Source: Cohnella sp. AR92
Lineage (GTDB): Bacteria; Bacillota; Bacilli; Paenibacillales; Paenibacillaceae
Direction of reading: 5' to 3'
Assembly: GCF_003990975.1 (NCBI RefSeq)
Contig: NZ_RZJR01000018.1
Location: forward strand, 42,875 to 106,874
DNA length: 64,000 nt
This document shows positions 51,210 through 59,151 of this stretch, piece by piece (the stretch's first letter is position 1; the number at the start of each line of letters is the position of its first letter). The notes under the pieces are model-generated. The model did not search any database, was not told where the DNA came from, and saw only the letters and a program-made list of their open reading frames with translations. The position numbers and the translations under genes were made by a program.

Positions 51210-51924
51210 AGTAGAGAATCTAACCAAGTCTTTCGGCAAGCTGGACGTGTTGAACGGGATCTCGACGTCCGTCGAACGCGGGGAGGTCGTGGCCATTATC
51301 GGACCTTCCGGTTCCGGGAAATCCACTTTCTTGCGATGCCTGAACCTGCTCGAGGTGCCGACCGGCGGAACGATCGTCGTGGACGGCGCCGAGCTGACCG
51401 ACCCGAAGACCGATATCACCCGCATTCGGCAGCGGATCGGCATGGTGTTCCAGCATTTTCACCTGTTCCCCCATTTGACGGTTATGGACAATCTGATCTT
51501 CGCTCCCACCAGAGTGAAAGGCATGGATAAATCGGCGGCCAGAGCCAAAGGCTTGTCTCTGCTGGAGCGAGTCGGTCTGGCCGACAAAGCCGACGTGTAC
51601 CCTTCGAAGCTGTCGGGCGGCCAGAAGCAGCGCGTGGCGATCGCGCGATGCCTCATGATGGATCCCGACGTTATCCTATTCGACGAGCCGACCTCGGCGC
51701 TGGATCCGGAGATGGTCAAGGAGGTTCTGGCGGTTATTCGCGGCCTTGCCCATTCCGGCTTGACGATGCTGATCGTCACCCATGAGATGAAGTTCGCCCG
51801 CGAAGCCGCCGATACGATCTACTTCCTGGACGCCGGCCGGCTGCTCGAGCGCTCGTCGCCGGAGCAATTTTTCGCGAATCCGCAGACGGAACGCGCCCGT
51901 CGCTTCCTGGAGCAAGTGCTTTAG
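51202..51924 (+). CDS. Amino-acid ABC transporter ATP-binding protein (GlnQ-type)
   Basis: A 240-residue ATPase: Walker A GPSGSGKST, Q-loop VFQHFHLFPH, signature LSGGQKQRVAIARCL, Walker B VILFDEPTSALD, switch His in IVTHEMKFAREA. The start GTG at 51202 lies 11 bases after AAAGGAG and overlaps the fused permease by eight bases; a TTG upstream of that ribosome site is less likely. It completes a compact two-gene polar amino-acid importer. Confidence 0.93.
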   Translation: MIKVENLTKSFGKLDVLNGISTSVERGEVVAIIGPSGSGKSTFLRCLNLLEVPTGGTIVVDGAELTDPKTDITRIRQRIGMVFQHFHLFPHLTVMDNLIFAPTRVKGMDKSAARAKGLSLLERVGLADKADVYPSKLSGGQKQRVAIARCLMMDPDVILFDEPTSALDPEMVKEVLAVIRGLAHSGLTMLIVTHEMKFAREAADTIYFLDAGRLLERSSPEQFFANPQTERARRFLEQVL

Positions 51925-51951
51925 CAACAACACAAACGGTATAAGATACAA

Positions 51952-51999
51952 AAGCGCGGGAAGGGGTAACCTCTGGGTTAACCGCCTTCCCTCGCTTTT
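51952..51999 (+). terminator. Terminator of amino-acid importer
   Basis: A long stem, GCGCGGGAAGGGGTAACC with GGGTTAACCGCCTTCCCTCGC (minor mismatches), then TTTTT. The 33 bp between it and rsgA are featureless. Confidence 0.85.
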
Positions 52000-52032
52000 T
52001 CGATGCTGTATTCTCACTAGCCATGCACAGCT

Positions 52033-53154
52033 TTATTCCGCATCGTAGAAGCCGGCTCCGTTCGCGCGATGCTTCTGCTTTCTCCCCGATTCGGAGTCTC
52101 GGGAGCCGCCTTTCTTCTTCAGACGGTTGGCGGCGAATTGCTCCTTGCGGGCGATGCGGGCGATCTCGCGCTCCGTCTTCCGGTAGTTCGCATATCGGCT
52201 GGCGTCCAGCGAACCGTCCTCCAAGGCGGCCCGAACGGCGCAGCCGCTCTCCTTCTCATGCTGGCAATCGCGGAATCGGCAGCTCGCCGCCAGCTCCTCG
52301 ACGTCCGTGAACGTTGCTTGCCAGCCGTGCTGCGAATCCCACATCTGCAGCTCCCTCATGCCGGGCGTATCAAGCCAGATCGCGCCTTCCGGCAATCGGA
52401 ACAGTTCGCGGTGAGTCGTCGTATGGCGGCCTCGCGCGTCATCCTCGCGGATTCGCTGGACCTCCTGCAGATCGTCCCCCGCCAGCCAGTTCAGCAGAGA
52501 AGACTTGCCGACACCCGAGGAGCCTACGGCCGCAACGGTATGTCCCGGCTTTAAATACGGAGCGAGTCCCTTTCGGCCCTGATCCGTTATCGCGCTGACG
52601 GCAAAGACCGGAACCCCCGGCGCGATCCGTTCGGCTTCCGAGAGGTAAGGCGTCGGGTCGTCGCATAAATCCGACTTGGTGAACAGAACAACCGGCTGGC
52701 TCCCGCTGTCCCTTACCGCGATCAAGTACCGTTCCAAGCGCCTCGCGTTCCAATCCTGATTTAGGGATTGGACGATAAACACGGTATCGAGATTCGTGCC
52801 GACGACCTGTTCATCCAGCGTACTTCCCGCCGTCTTGCGAATCATCGCGGAGCGGCGTTTCAAGACGGCATGGATGATAGCCCTTCCTTCGCCTTCCAGA
52901 GGCTCGATCGCCACCCAGTCGCCTACTGCGGGATAATCTCCCGGCGACACCGCCGCGAATTCAAACCTCCCGGATACTTCCGCCGACAGCTCCCCGGATT
53001 CCGAGACGATCTGATAGATTCTCGAGTATTGAGCCGTAACCCTGGCGGGCTCTACCTTTTTGCTTCCCGCTGTGGCAAGCTGCTCGAATTGGTCTTGCCA
53101 AGCTTCATTCCACCCCCAGCTTACGAGGTTGGTATCCTTCTTCTTTTCGTTCAT
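52033..53154 (-). CDS. rsgA: Ribosome small-subunit GTPase RsgA
   Basis: A 373-residue circularly permuted GTPase aiding 30S maturation. N-terminal OB-fold (about 40-110), then G4 (FTKSD), G1 (GSSGVGKSSL), G2 region (RGRHTTTHRELF) and G3 (DTPGM) in permuted order, and a C-terminal zinc domain (CRFRDCQHEKESGCAV). It has a basic tail after residue 340. The ATG at 53154 follows AAAGGAG. The longer N-terminus and Trp-rich start (VSWGWNEAW) resemble the second RsgA-type paralogue of Bacilli, so a main copy may exist elsewhere. Confidence 0.92.
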   Translation of the reverse strand: MNEKKKDTNLVSWGWNEAWQDQFEQLATAGSKKVEPARVTAQYSRIYQIVSESGELSAEVSGRFEFAAVSPGDYPAVGDWVAIEPLEGEGRAIIHAVLKRRSAMIRKTAGSTLDEQVVGTNLDTVFIVQSLNQDWNARRLERYLIAVRDSGSQPVVLFTKSDLCDDPTPYLSEAERIAPGVPVFAVSAITDQGRKGLAPYLKPGHTVAAVGSSGVGKSSLLNWLAGDDLQEVQRIREDDARGRHTTTHRELFRLPEGAIWLDTPGMRELQMWDSQHGWQATFTDVEELAASCRFRDCQHEKESGCAVRAALEDGSLDASRYANYRKTEREIARIARKEQFAANRLKKKGGSRDSESGRKQKHRANGAGFYDAE

Positions 53155-53171
53155 CCGATTGCTCCTTTAAG

Positions 53172-53240
53172 GTTCATTTGTCATTTGATTTGTTCTTGTT
53201 CATTTGATTTCATCTTGTTCATTTGATTTGTTCATTTGCT
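53172..53240. repeat. Tandem GTTCATTTGATTT repeats
   Basis: Four to five imperfect copies of TTCATTTGATTTG lie directly upstream of the rsgA ribosome site. Slippage-type expansion is likely; effect on the leader unknown. Confidence 0.6.
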
Positions 53241-53282
53241 TCGTCCATTAGGCCAGCCGCATGGGCACGCCAAACGCAAAAT

Positions 53283-53345
53283 AGGCCGCGGGAAACCCCG
53301 CGGCCGCAAGAAAAAAACCGCAAGAAACCCGTAGGTCTCTTGCGG
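53283..53345 (-). terminator. Tandem terminators of short transcript
   Basis: On the minus strand CCGCAAGA and TTCTTGCGG form a stem followed by TTTTTTT (53345-53309), then a second GC-rich stem GGCCGCGGGG/CCCGCGGCC (53305-53283) with TATTTTG after it. Confidence 0.85.
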
Positions 53346-53370
53346 CTCCCGAACAAACCAACCTTACCGG

Positions 53371-53451
53371 TTAGCTTGCTCTCCCCTCGCATTCCGTAGA
53401 GACCGATGCATATGCTGCTGTTCCCATGACCTTCTTCGTCGCATTCCGCAT
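53371..53451 (-). CDS. 26-residue ORF in a short strongly promoted transcript
   Basis: The predicted peptide starts MRNATKKVMGTAAYASVS and ends ECEGRAS. AAGGAGG lies nine bases before the ATG at 53451 (an in-frame ATG two codons earlier is too close to it). The transcript starts at a perfect TTGACA-18-TATAAT promoter and ends at terminators about 170 nt later, before rsgA. I do not recognise the peptide. It could be a functional small protein, a leader peptide controlling read-through into rsgA, or an incidental ORF in a small RNA. One Cys, no membrane segment. Confidence 0.55.
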   Translation of the reverse strand: MRNATKKVMGTAAYASVSTECEGRAS

Positions 53452-53484
53452 ATTCATCAGCCTCCTTGTCAGATAGTTGTTGTC

Positions 53485-53514
53485 ATTATAGAAATTTCTT
53501 GCAGCGTTTGTCAA
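53485..53514 (-). promoter_or_regulatory. Consensus SigA promoter of short transcript
   Basis: TTGACA (53514-53509) and TATAAT (53490-53485), both perfect, with 18 bp between, on the minus strand. It is the strongest promoter match I see in the window. Confidence 0.85.
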
Positions 53515-53529
53515 GACCAAGATCTCCGA

Positions 53530-53569
53530 AAAAGCAAAAAGCTTATCCGGTTACTTGCCGGATAAGCTT
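53530..53569 (-). terminator. Terminator overlapping phoP stop
   Basis: AAGCTTATCCGG and CCGGATAAGCTT form a perfect 12-bp stem; the phoP stop codon lies in the loop and a T-rich tract (TTTTTGCTTTTT) follows on the minus strand. Confidence 0.88.
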
Positions 53570-54282
53570 GCTTTGCGGTTGACGATCAGTTTGTAGCCGA
53601 CGCCGCGGATCGATTCGATCTGAACGGTCTGCTGGTTGAGCTCGAGCTTCTTGCGAAGCGAGCTGACGTGTACGTCCACGGTCCGCTGGCCGCCGATGTA
53701 GTCGAAGCCCCAGACGACGTTCATCAGGTCGTCCCGCGTAATGACGATGCCGGGACGCTCCGCCAGGTACAGCAGAACCTCGAATTCCTTGGGCCGAAGC
53801 GAGATCCACTGACCGTTCAGCAGAACCTCGTATTTATCCGGGTAGATCTGCAGATCGCCAAGCGCCAGAACCTTGTCTCCGCTTGTCCCGCGGGGCGTCT
53901 CCGCTTCGCCGTCGTTGCGGGAGCGCCTGAGAACCGCCGAGGTTCTCGCGAGCAGCTCCGCGACTCCGAACGGCTTGGTAATATAGTCGTCCGCTCCGAG
54001 CTTTAATCCTTGCACGACCTCTTCTTCCGCGTTGCGGGCCGTCAGGATGATAACGGGAGTCTTGATGCCGTTCTGTCTCAGCTTCTGAAGAACTTCGAAT
54101 CCGTTCATCCCCGGAAGCATCAGATCGAGGAAAATAATCGCGTAATCCTCGTGAATGGCATTGTGAAGGCCTTCCGCGCCGTTGCCGACGACTTCCGTCT
54201 CATAGCCTTCGAGGGAGAGGTTATAAGTTACGAGTCGCGCGATGGTCGGCTCATCTTCAATGATTAGCACTTTGTCCGACAT
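53551..54282 (-). CDS. phoP: Phosphate response regulator PhoP
   Basis: A 243-residue OmpR-type regulator: receiver with phospho-acceptor D53 in FLDLMLPGMNG and the KPFGVAEL lysine, winged helix with WGFDYIGGQRTVDVHVSSLRKK. The ATG at 54282 has GGAGGT upstream; an in-frame extension to 54360 would run through the promoter. Calls as PhoP rest on similarity, the mdh-side location as in Bacillus, and a four-hexamer PhoP box in front of it. Here it lies downstream of the kinase gene, opposite to the Bacillus phoP-phoR order. It should activate pst and other Pho genes on phosphate starvation. Confidence 0.88.
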   Translation of the reverse strand: MSDKVLIIEDEPTIARLVTYNLSLEGYETEVVGNGAEGLHNAIHEDYAIIFLDLMLPGMNGFEVLQKLRQNGIKTPVIILTARNAEEEVVQGLKLGADDYITKPFGVAELLARTSAVLRRSRNDGEAETPRGTSGDKVLALGDLQIYPDKYEVLLNGQWISLRPKEFEVLLYLAERPGIVITRDDLMNVVWGFDYIGGQRTVDVHVSSLRKKLELNQQTVQIESIRGVGYKLIVNRKASLSGK

Positions 54283-54335
54283 GGGTACCTCCGCTCCGGC
54301 TGCTGCAGCCGCATTGTGCTCGTGCTCTCTATGAC

Positions 54336-54389
54336 AATATATCATGCCACTGTTAATCATAAGTTAACCTTTTGTTAACTGTGCGTAAA
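54336..54389 (-). promoter_or_regulatory. PhoP box and -10 of phoP
   Basis: On the minus strand four hexamers in exact 11-bp steps: TTTACG (54389-54384), TTAACA (54378), TTAACT (54367), TTAACA (54356-54351), then 9 bp and TATATT (54341-54336) as -10. Same geometry as the pstS promoter; indicates autoactivation of phoP. Confidence 0.82.
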
Positions 54390-54434
54390 ATAGCGGCATT
54401 GATGACATTCGCATTAGAGACGGAAACGGCAGCC

Positions 54435-56234
54435 CTAAGGCTGAAGCAGCGGCAGCTCCAGAATGAATTGGGATCCGACTCCGACCGTGCTCTCTACCCG
54501 AATCGTGCCATGATGAAGCTCCGCCAGATGCTTCACGATCGACAGGCCGAGCCCCGTCCCTCCCGAACTTCTGGAACGAGCCTTGTCCACCCGATAGAAC
54601 CTCTCGAAGATGCGCGGCAGGTCCTTCTTGGGAATGCCGATCCCGGTATCCGATACCGTGATTCGCACCCGGTCTTCCAAGCCTTCCGAATCCTTGCCTT
54701 CGACGAACTCGGCTTTGACCTTCACCTTGCCCCCTTCGGGGGTATAGTTGATCCCGTTCTGCAGCAGGTTCAGCAGGATCTGGCCCAGACGATCCTCGTC
54801 GGCTTCGATGAACAATTCTTCTTCCGCCTGAAGCTCCAGATCGATGCTTTTCTTGGAGGCTTCCGTGGACATGAATTCCGTGATTCGCTCCAGGAACGCA
54901 TACAGATCCACGGGAGAGAACTGAAGCGGAGAACGCCGGGATTCGATCTTGGACAGCTCCAGAATATCGCCGATCAGCCGGTTCAGCCGGTCGCTCTCGT
55001 CATGAATGATCTTGAGGAACGATTGGGCCGTCTCCTTGTCCTCCATCGCTCCGTTCATGAGCGTCTCCGCGAAGCCCTTGACGGCCGCCACCGGGGTCTT
55101 CAATTCATGGGACACGTTGGCGACGAACTCGCTGCGCATCCGCTCCAACCGCCGAATGGCGGTAACGTCCTGCAGGACAAGCAGCAGCCCTTGCTCTTCC
55201 TCTTCACTCATGCGCATCGGAATGGCATTCAGCTCCAACAGCTTCTCCTCCGGGTAATACACCGTCAGCTCCTCATGAATCGGTTCATGAACCTGAAGCG
55301 CTTCGCGAATAAGCTGCACTAGCTCGTACTGCTGCTTGATCTCGCCGAAGCTGCGCCCCGTCCGTTCCCTCGCGGTACTTCCGAGCAGCTGTTCCGCCCC
55401 GCGGTTGTAGAGACGGATCCGACCGTCCGCTCCGATCATGATGACGCCGCTCGTCATATTGTCCAGAACGGATTGAAGCCGCACTTCGTTCTGCCGGATC
55501 TCGTTCACTTGCTGCTGAAGGCTGTTCGCCATCGCGTTAAGAGCCCGAGCCAGTTCGCTGACCTCGTCCTTGCCGCCGTCCGGAATCCGCAGCTTGTAAT
55601 CCATATCCGCCATCCGCTTGGCTGCGCCCGTCATTTTCTCCAATGGACGCGTGACACTGAGCGCAATCCGATAGCTGATCGCCGTCGCCGCGAGGAAGAG
55701 AATGAGCAGCCCTACGACAAGCGCTAGCCACATGTTCCCTAGCGATCTCTCGACATCCTTCAGGCTGACCGCCAAGCGAACGATGCCTTCCGGCTCCCCG
55801 TCAGCCGGAACCTTCATCGCGACGTACAGCATGTTCTGATTCAGGGTCGAGCTGTGGCGAACGCTGCTTCCGAAGCCCGAAGCCAGCGCTTCCTTCACTT
55901 CCTCGCGATTCGCATGGTTCTCCATCGTCCCGGGGTCATGATCGGAATCGCCGAGCACGACGCCGTCCGGACGGATATAAGTAATGCGCATGTCGGCGAT
56001 ATCTTTATAATGCTTCGCCGCCTCTTGAAGATAAGCAGTCTGCTGCTCCTGCGTCTGGCCGGCAGGCCAAGGAACGGCTTCGTTCAGCACGCGAATCTCC
56101 GACAGCATGTGATCCTCAAGCGAGCTCAGGTGATTCTTCTTGTAGGAATGACTCATGAGAACCCCCGCGGCCAGCACGGTAAGTCCGATCAACAGCATAA
56201 ACAACGCCGTCAGTTTAAATCGAAATTTATGCAT
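54435..56234 (-). CDS. phoR: Phosphate sensor histidine kinase PhoR
   Basis: A 599-residue kinase: helix 1 (about 9-28), extracytoplasmic domain (about 30-170; PAS-like), helix 2 (about 175-197), HAMP (about 198-250), PAS (about 255-355; LDNMTSGVIMIGADGRI), H-box NVSHELKTPVAAVKG with H376, N-box (LLNLLQNGINYTPEGG), G1 (VSDTGIGIP), F (FERFYRVD), G2 (GTGLGLSIVKHL). All catalytic boxes are intact. It starts 53 bp after the fumarase stop, possibly in one transcript, and ends 57 bp before the phoP PhoP box. Identity as PhoR is by architecture and context. Confidence 0.87.
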   Translation of the reverse strand: MHKFRFKLTALFMLLIGLTVLAAGVLMSHSYKKNHLSSLEDHMLSEIRVLNEAVPWPAGQTQEQQTAYLQEAAKHYKDIADMRITYIRPDGVVLGDSDHDPGTMENHANREEVKEALASGFGSSVRHSSTLNQNMLYVAMKVPADGEPEGIVRLAVSLKDVERSLGNMWLALVVGLLILFLAATAISYRIALSVTRPLEKMTGAAKRMADMDYKLRIPDGGKDEVSELARALNAMANSLQQQVNEIRQNEVRLQSVLDNMTSGVIMIGADGRIRLYNRGAEQLLGSTARERTGRSFGEIKQQYELVQLIREALQVHEPIHEELTVYYPEEKLLELNAIPMRMSEEEEQGLLLVLQDVTAIRRLERMRSEFVANVSHELKTPVAAVKGFAETLMNGAMEDKETAQSFLKIIHDESDRLNRLIGDILELSKIESRRSPLQFSPVDLYAFLERITEFMSTEASKKSIDLELQAEEELFIEADEDRLGQILLNLLQNGINYTPEGGKVKVKAEFVEGKDSEGLEDRVRITVSDTGIGIPKKDLPRIFERFYRVDKARSRSSGGTGLGLSIVKHLAELHHGTIRVESTVGVGSQFILELPLLQP

Positions 56235-56287
56235 GCGCGAATGAGCTCCTCAGCATCGGAACGGATGGGCTTGCACCATTGCCATTT

Positions 56288-57835
56288 TTACGCGAACACG
56301 GGATCTTTGAATTGAGTCAGCTTCTCCTTGGAATCCCGCTCGACTTCGGCATGCAGGCTGTTGCCGTGGGAATCCATCGTGACGACGGCCGCGAAGCCTT
56401 CGACCTGAAGATGCCACATCGCCTCCGGAATGCCGAACTCCAGCAGGTCCACGCCATTTACCTTCTTGACGCATTCCGCATAGTATTGAGCGGCCCCGCC
56501 GACGGCGTTCAGATAGACGCCGCCATGCTCCTTGAGCGCGGCCAGCGTCTTCGGACCCATGCCGCCCTTGCCGATAACGGCGCGAATGCCGAACTTCTTC
56601 ATGATCTCGCCTTGGTAAGGCTCCTCGCGAATGCTTGTCGTCGGACCGAACGCCTTGACGTGCCAGCCCTCTTCATCCTTCAGCATAACCGGACCGCAGT
56701 GGTAGATAACCCCGCCATTCAGGTCGATCGGCGCGTCATGGTCCATCAAGTGCTTGTGCAGCGCGTCGCGGCCCGTATGCATCTCGCCGTTCAGGATAAC
56801 CACGTCGCCAACGCGCAGCGAACGGATCTGCTCCTCGGTCACCGGAGCCGTCAGAACGACCTCGCGGCGTCCTTCTCCGATCGCTTTCTCCGCGGCGGCC
56901 GAAGCGGTCTCTTCGAAAGCGTTCATCGGATGGTTCGAGCCGCTCTCGTAGATCCATTCCTTGATCTCGTGGCTGGAGCCGTCCAGCAGTACGCCTTGGC
57001 GGCGATAAGCCCAGCAGTTGTAGGCGACCGAGACGAAGAAGCTTGCCGGCAGGCGGTTCATGACGCCGACTTTGCATCCGAGCAGCGTGACGTTGCCGCC
57101 GAAGCCCATCGTGCCGATGCCGAGCTTATTCGCGTTCTCAAGCACGTAATCCTCCAGCTTGGCCAATTCCGGAATCGGATTCACGTCTTCGACATGGCGG
57201 AACAGCTGCTGCTTCGCCAACTCATAACCGCTCGTGCGGTCGCCGCCGATGCCGACGCCGATGAAGCCCGCGCTGCAGCCTTGGCCTTGCGCCTGGTAGA
57301 CCGCGTGCATGATGCACTTGCGGATGCCGTCCAGGTCGCGTCCGGCCTTGCCGAGTCCTTCGATCTCCATCGGAAGGCTGTATTGAATGTTCTTGTTCTC
57401 GCAGCCGCCGCCTTTCAGAATAAGGCGAACGTCGACCTCGTCCTTCTCCCATTGCTCGAAGTGAATAACGGGGGTTCCCGGTCCGAGATTGTCCCCGGTA
57501 TTCGCTCCGGTCAAGGAATCGACGGAGTTGGTGCGCAGCTTGCCGTCCTTGGTCGCGCGGGCAACCGCCTGCTGAATCTCTCTTCTCATAATGATTTGAT
57601 TAGCGCCGACGGGCGTATGAACGATAAAAGTAGGCATGCCCGTATCCTGGCAGATCGGAGAAACGTTGCACTCCGCCATCTCGATATTTTGGACGATCGT
57701 TGACAAGGACAGACCCGCGCGAGTAGCGCTGTCTTCCGCCGCCTTGGCAGCGGCGATCGTTCTGCGCACGTCCGCCGGAAGATTGGTAGAAGTCTCCACG
57801 ACCAGCTTATAAATGCTCTCTTCAAAGTTAGACAT
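56288..57835 (-). CDS. fumA: Class I fumarate hydratase
   Basis: A 515-residue iron-sulfur fumarase interconverting fumarate and malate. The alpha part (about 1-290; ISPICQDTGMPTF-like CNVSPICQDTGM, and GCSAGFIGVGIGGDRTSG) supplies Cys ligands for a 4Fe-4S cluster; the beta part (about 310-510; GDVVILNGEMHTGRDALH, YHCGPVM, GKGGMGPKTLAAL) completes the active site. Both parts are fused as in E. coli FumA. It is oxygen-sensitive as a class. Bacillus uses the class II enzyme instead. It precedes phoR on the same strand. Confidence 0.94.
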   Translation of the reverse strand: MSNFEESIYKLVVETSTNLPADVRRTIAAAKAAEDSATRAGLSLSTIVQNIEMAECNVSPICQDTGMPTFIVHTPVGANQIIMRREIQQAVARATKDGKLRTNSVDSLTGANTGDNLGPGTPVIHFEQWEKDEVDVRLILKGGGCENKNIQYSLPMEIEGLGKAGRDLDGIRKCIMHAVYQAQGQGCSAGFIGVGIGGDRTSGYELAKQQLFRHVEDVNPIPELAKLEDYVLENANKLGIGTMGFGGNVTLLGCKVGVMNRLPASFFVSVAYNCWAYRRQGVLLDGSSHEIKEWIYESGSNHPMNAFEETASAAAEKAIGEGRREVVLTAPVTEEQIRSLRVGDVVILNGEMHTGRDALHKHLMDHDAPIDLNGGVIYHCGPVMLKDEEGWHVKAFGPTTSIREEPYQGEIMKKFGIRAVIGKGGMGPKTLAALKEHGGVYLNAVGGAAQYYAECVKKVNGVDLLEFGIPEAMWHLQVEGFAAVVTMDSHGNSLHAEVERDSKEKLTQFKDPVFA

Positions 57836-58102
57836 AATAGCACGAAGCTCCTCTCGTTTCGCATATCCTCAACTTCTATATAATAGCATACGCTTTTCCA
57901 TTCATCGATGCATAAAGGGAGCTAAATCCTTCACGGAATGAGAACAATTCGTCCGCTAACCATTCCTATAGAGAATTGCCCGCAATGACCTGTTTGGAAA
58001 AAAACGGCCGGCGTTCTTTCCACATTCCTCGATAGTGAGCCAATCCGATATGGTATAATCTCTTATAATTTCCTATCGACGGTCATTGAGAAAGGGGCTC
58101 CC

Positions 58103-58696
58103 ATGTCCAGTCCATTCCTCGCTTATCTTTACCGGCTTCAGTATATCGAACGTTGGAGCCTGATGCGCAAGACATCCGGAGAGAACGTCGCGGAGCACTC
58201 CTACCACGCGGCTCTTATCGCCCACTTGCTCGGCAGCATCTCCAAGCATGTGTTCGGGAAGGACGTGAACCCGGATGAAGCCGCATCCTATGCGTTATTC
58301 CATGATACCGCGGAAGTGTTTACGGGAGATATTCCGACTCCGGTCAAGCATCACAATCCGGACATTCTCGCGAACTTCCGGCAGATCGAAGCGATCGCGG
58401 CCGATCGTCTCCTGGCCACCGTGCCGAAGGAGCTTCAAGAGGTCTATCACCCCCTGCTCCACAGGGGCCCCGAATCGCCCGAGCTGGCCAAGCTGGTCAA
58501 AGCGGCCGACGTGCTCGACGCTTATCTTAAGTGCGTCAGCGAGATGTCCGCGGGCAACCGCGAGTTCGCGACGGCCCGCCGACAGATGGAAGCAAGGCTG
58601 CGGGACATGAATCTGCCCGAAGTCGAATGGTTCCTCGACCGCCTCGCCTCCAGCTTCGAGAGAACGTTGGACGAGTTGGCGGAGGACGAGGCCTGA
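58103..58696 (+). CDS. yfbR: YfbR-like HD-domain 5'-deoxynucleotidase
   Basis: A 197-residue HD phosphohydrolase. Metal ligands are visible in AEHSYHAALIAHLL, LFHDTAEVFTGDIPTPVK and KAADVLDAYLK. YfbR removes phosphate from deoxynucleoside monophosphates in dNTP balance. The ATG at 58103 has AAAGGGG upstream. A lone plus-strand gene; its stop runs into a 14-bp tandem repeat. Confidence 0.92.
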   Translation: MSSPFLAYLYRLQYIERWSLMRKTSGENVAEHSYHAALIAHLLGSISKHVFGKDVNPDEAASYALFHDTAEVFTGDIPTPVKHHNPDILANFRQIEAIAADRLLATVPKELQEVYHPLLHRGPESPELAKLVKAADVLDAYLKCVSEMSAGNREFATARRQMEARLRDMNLPEVEWFLDRLASSFERTLDELAEDEA

Positions 58697-58720
58697 CCTT
58701 GACCTTAGCCCACGACCGCA

Positions 58721-58824
58721 TGACCTTGACTGCTTGACCTTGACCGCTTGACCTTGACTGCTTGACCTTGACCGCATGACCTTGACTGCTTGACCTTGAC
58801 CGCTTGACCTTGACTGCTTGACCT
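58721..58824. repeat. 14-bp minisatellite TGACCTTGACYGCW
   Basis: Seven complete and one partial unit, alternating TGACCTTGACTGCT and TGACCTTGACCGCT/A, so the higher-order unit is 28 bp. It begins about 25 bp after the nucleotidase stop, with degenerate units before it and GT-rich sequence (58848-58872) after it. Not protein-coding. Confidence 0.9.
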
Positions 58825-58933
58825 CTACCCCCGCCCGATGACCGCTTGGGTGTGCGGGTGTGTGGGTGTGTGACTTCAATCTATATGAAAATGCGAATAC
58901 AATTTCCCGTCTTTTGGTCGTTCCGGAGAATAT

Positions 58934-59055
58934 ATTCGAAAAATCATATATAATCGATGGTGTAGGGATATTTATGAGAGAATCTATATGATTTTTCATA
59001 TATATCTGTCGATTTTGCTTGATTATGCAAATTTATATTCGAAAATTCATATATA
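58934..59055. repeat. AT-rich island with ATTCGAAAAWTCATATATA repeats
   Basis: ATTCGAAAAATCATATATA (58934-58952) recurs at 59037-59055 with one mismatch, and an inverted relative (ATGATTTTTCATATATATC) lies at 58988-59006. The stretch is far more AT-rich than its surroundings and contains no gene. Confidence 0.6.
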
Positions 59056-59084
59056 TGGCAAACGCGGGCGCGCATGTCAACGAC

Positions 59085-59126
59085 AAAGGAGGCGCAGGGG
59101 TCCCCCCCTGCGCCTCCTTTGTTTTC
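59085..59126. terminator. Bidirectional terminator
   Basis: AAAGGAGGCGCAGGGG pairs with CCCCTGCGCCTCCTTT; T-rich tract (TTTGTTTT) on the plus side. It lies between the convergent nucleotidase and membrane-protein genes. Confidence 0.85.
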
Positions 59127-59151
59127 TCGTTCCGCTAAAGCAAGTACTCTT

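Noticed and set aside
58721..58824. Minisatellite considered as CRISPR or coding repeat
   Set aside because: Units are 14 bp with no spacers, and no frame through it has a start with a ribosome site.
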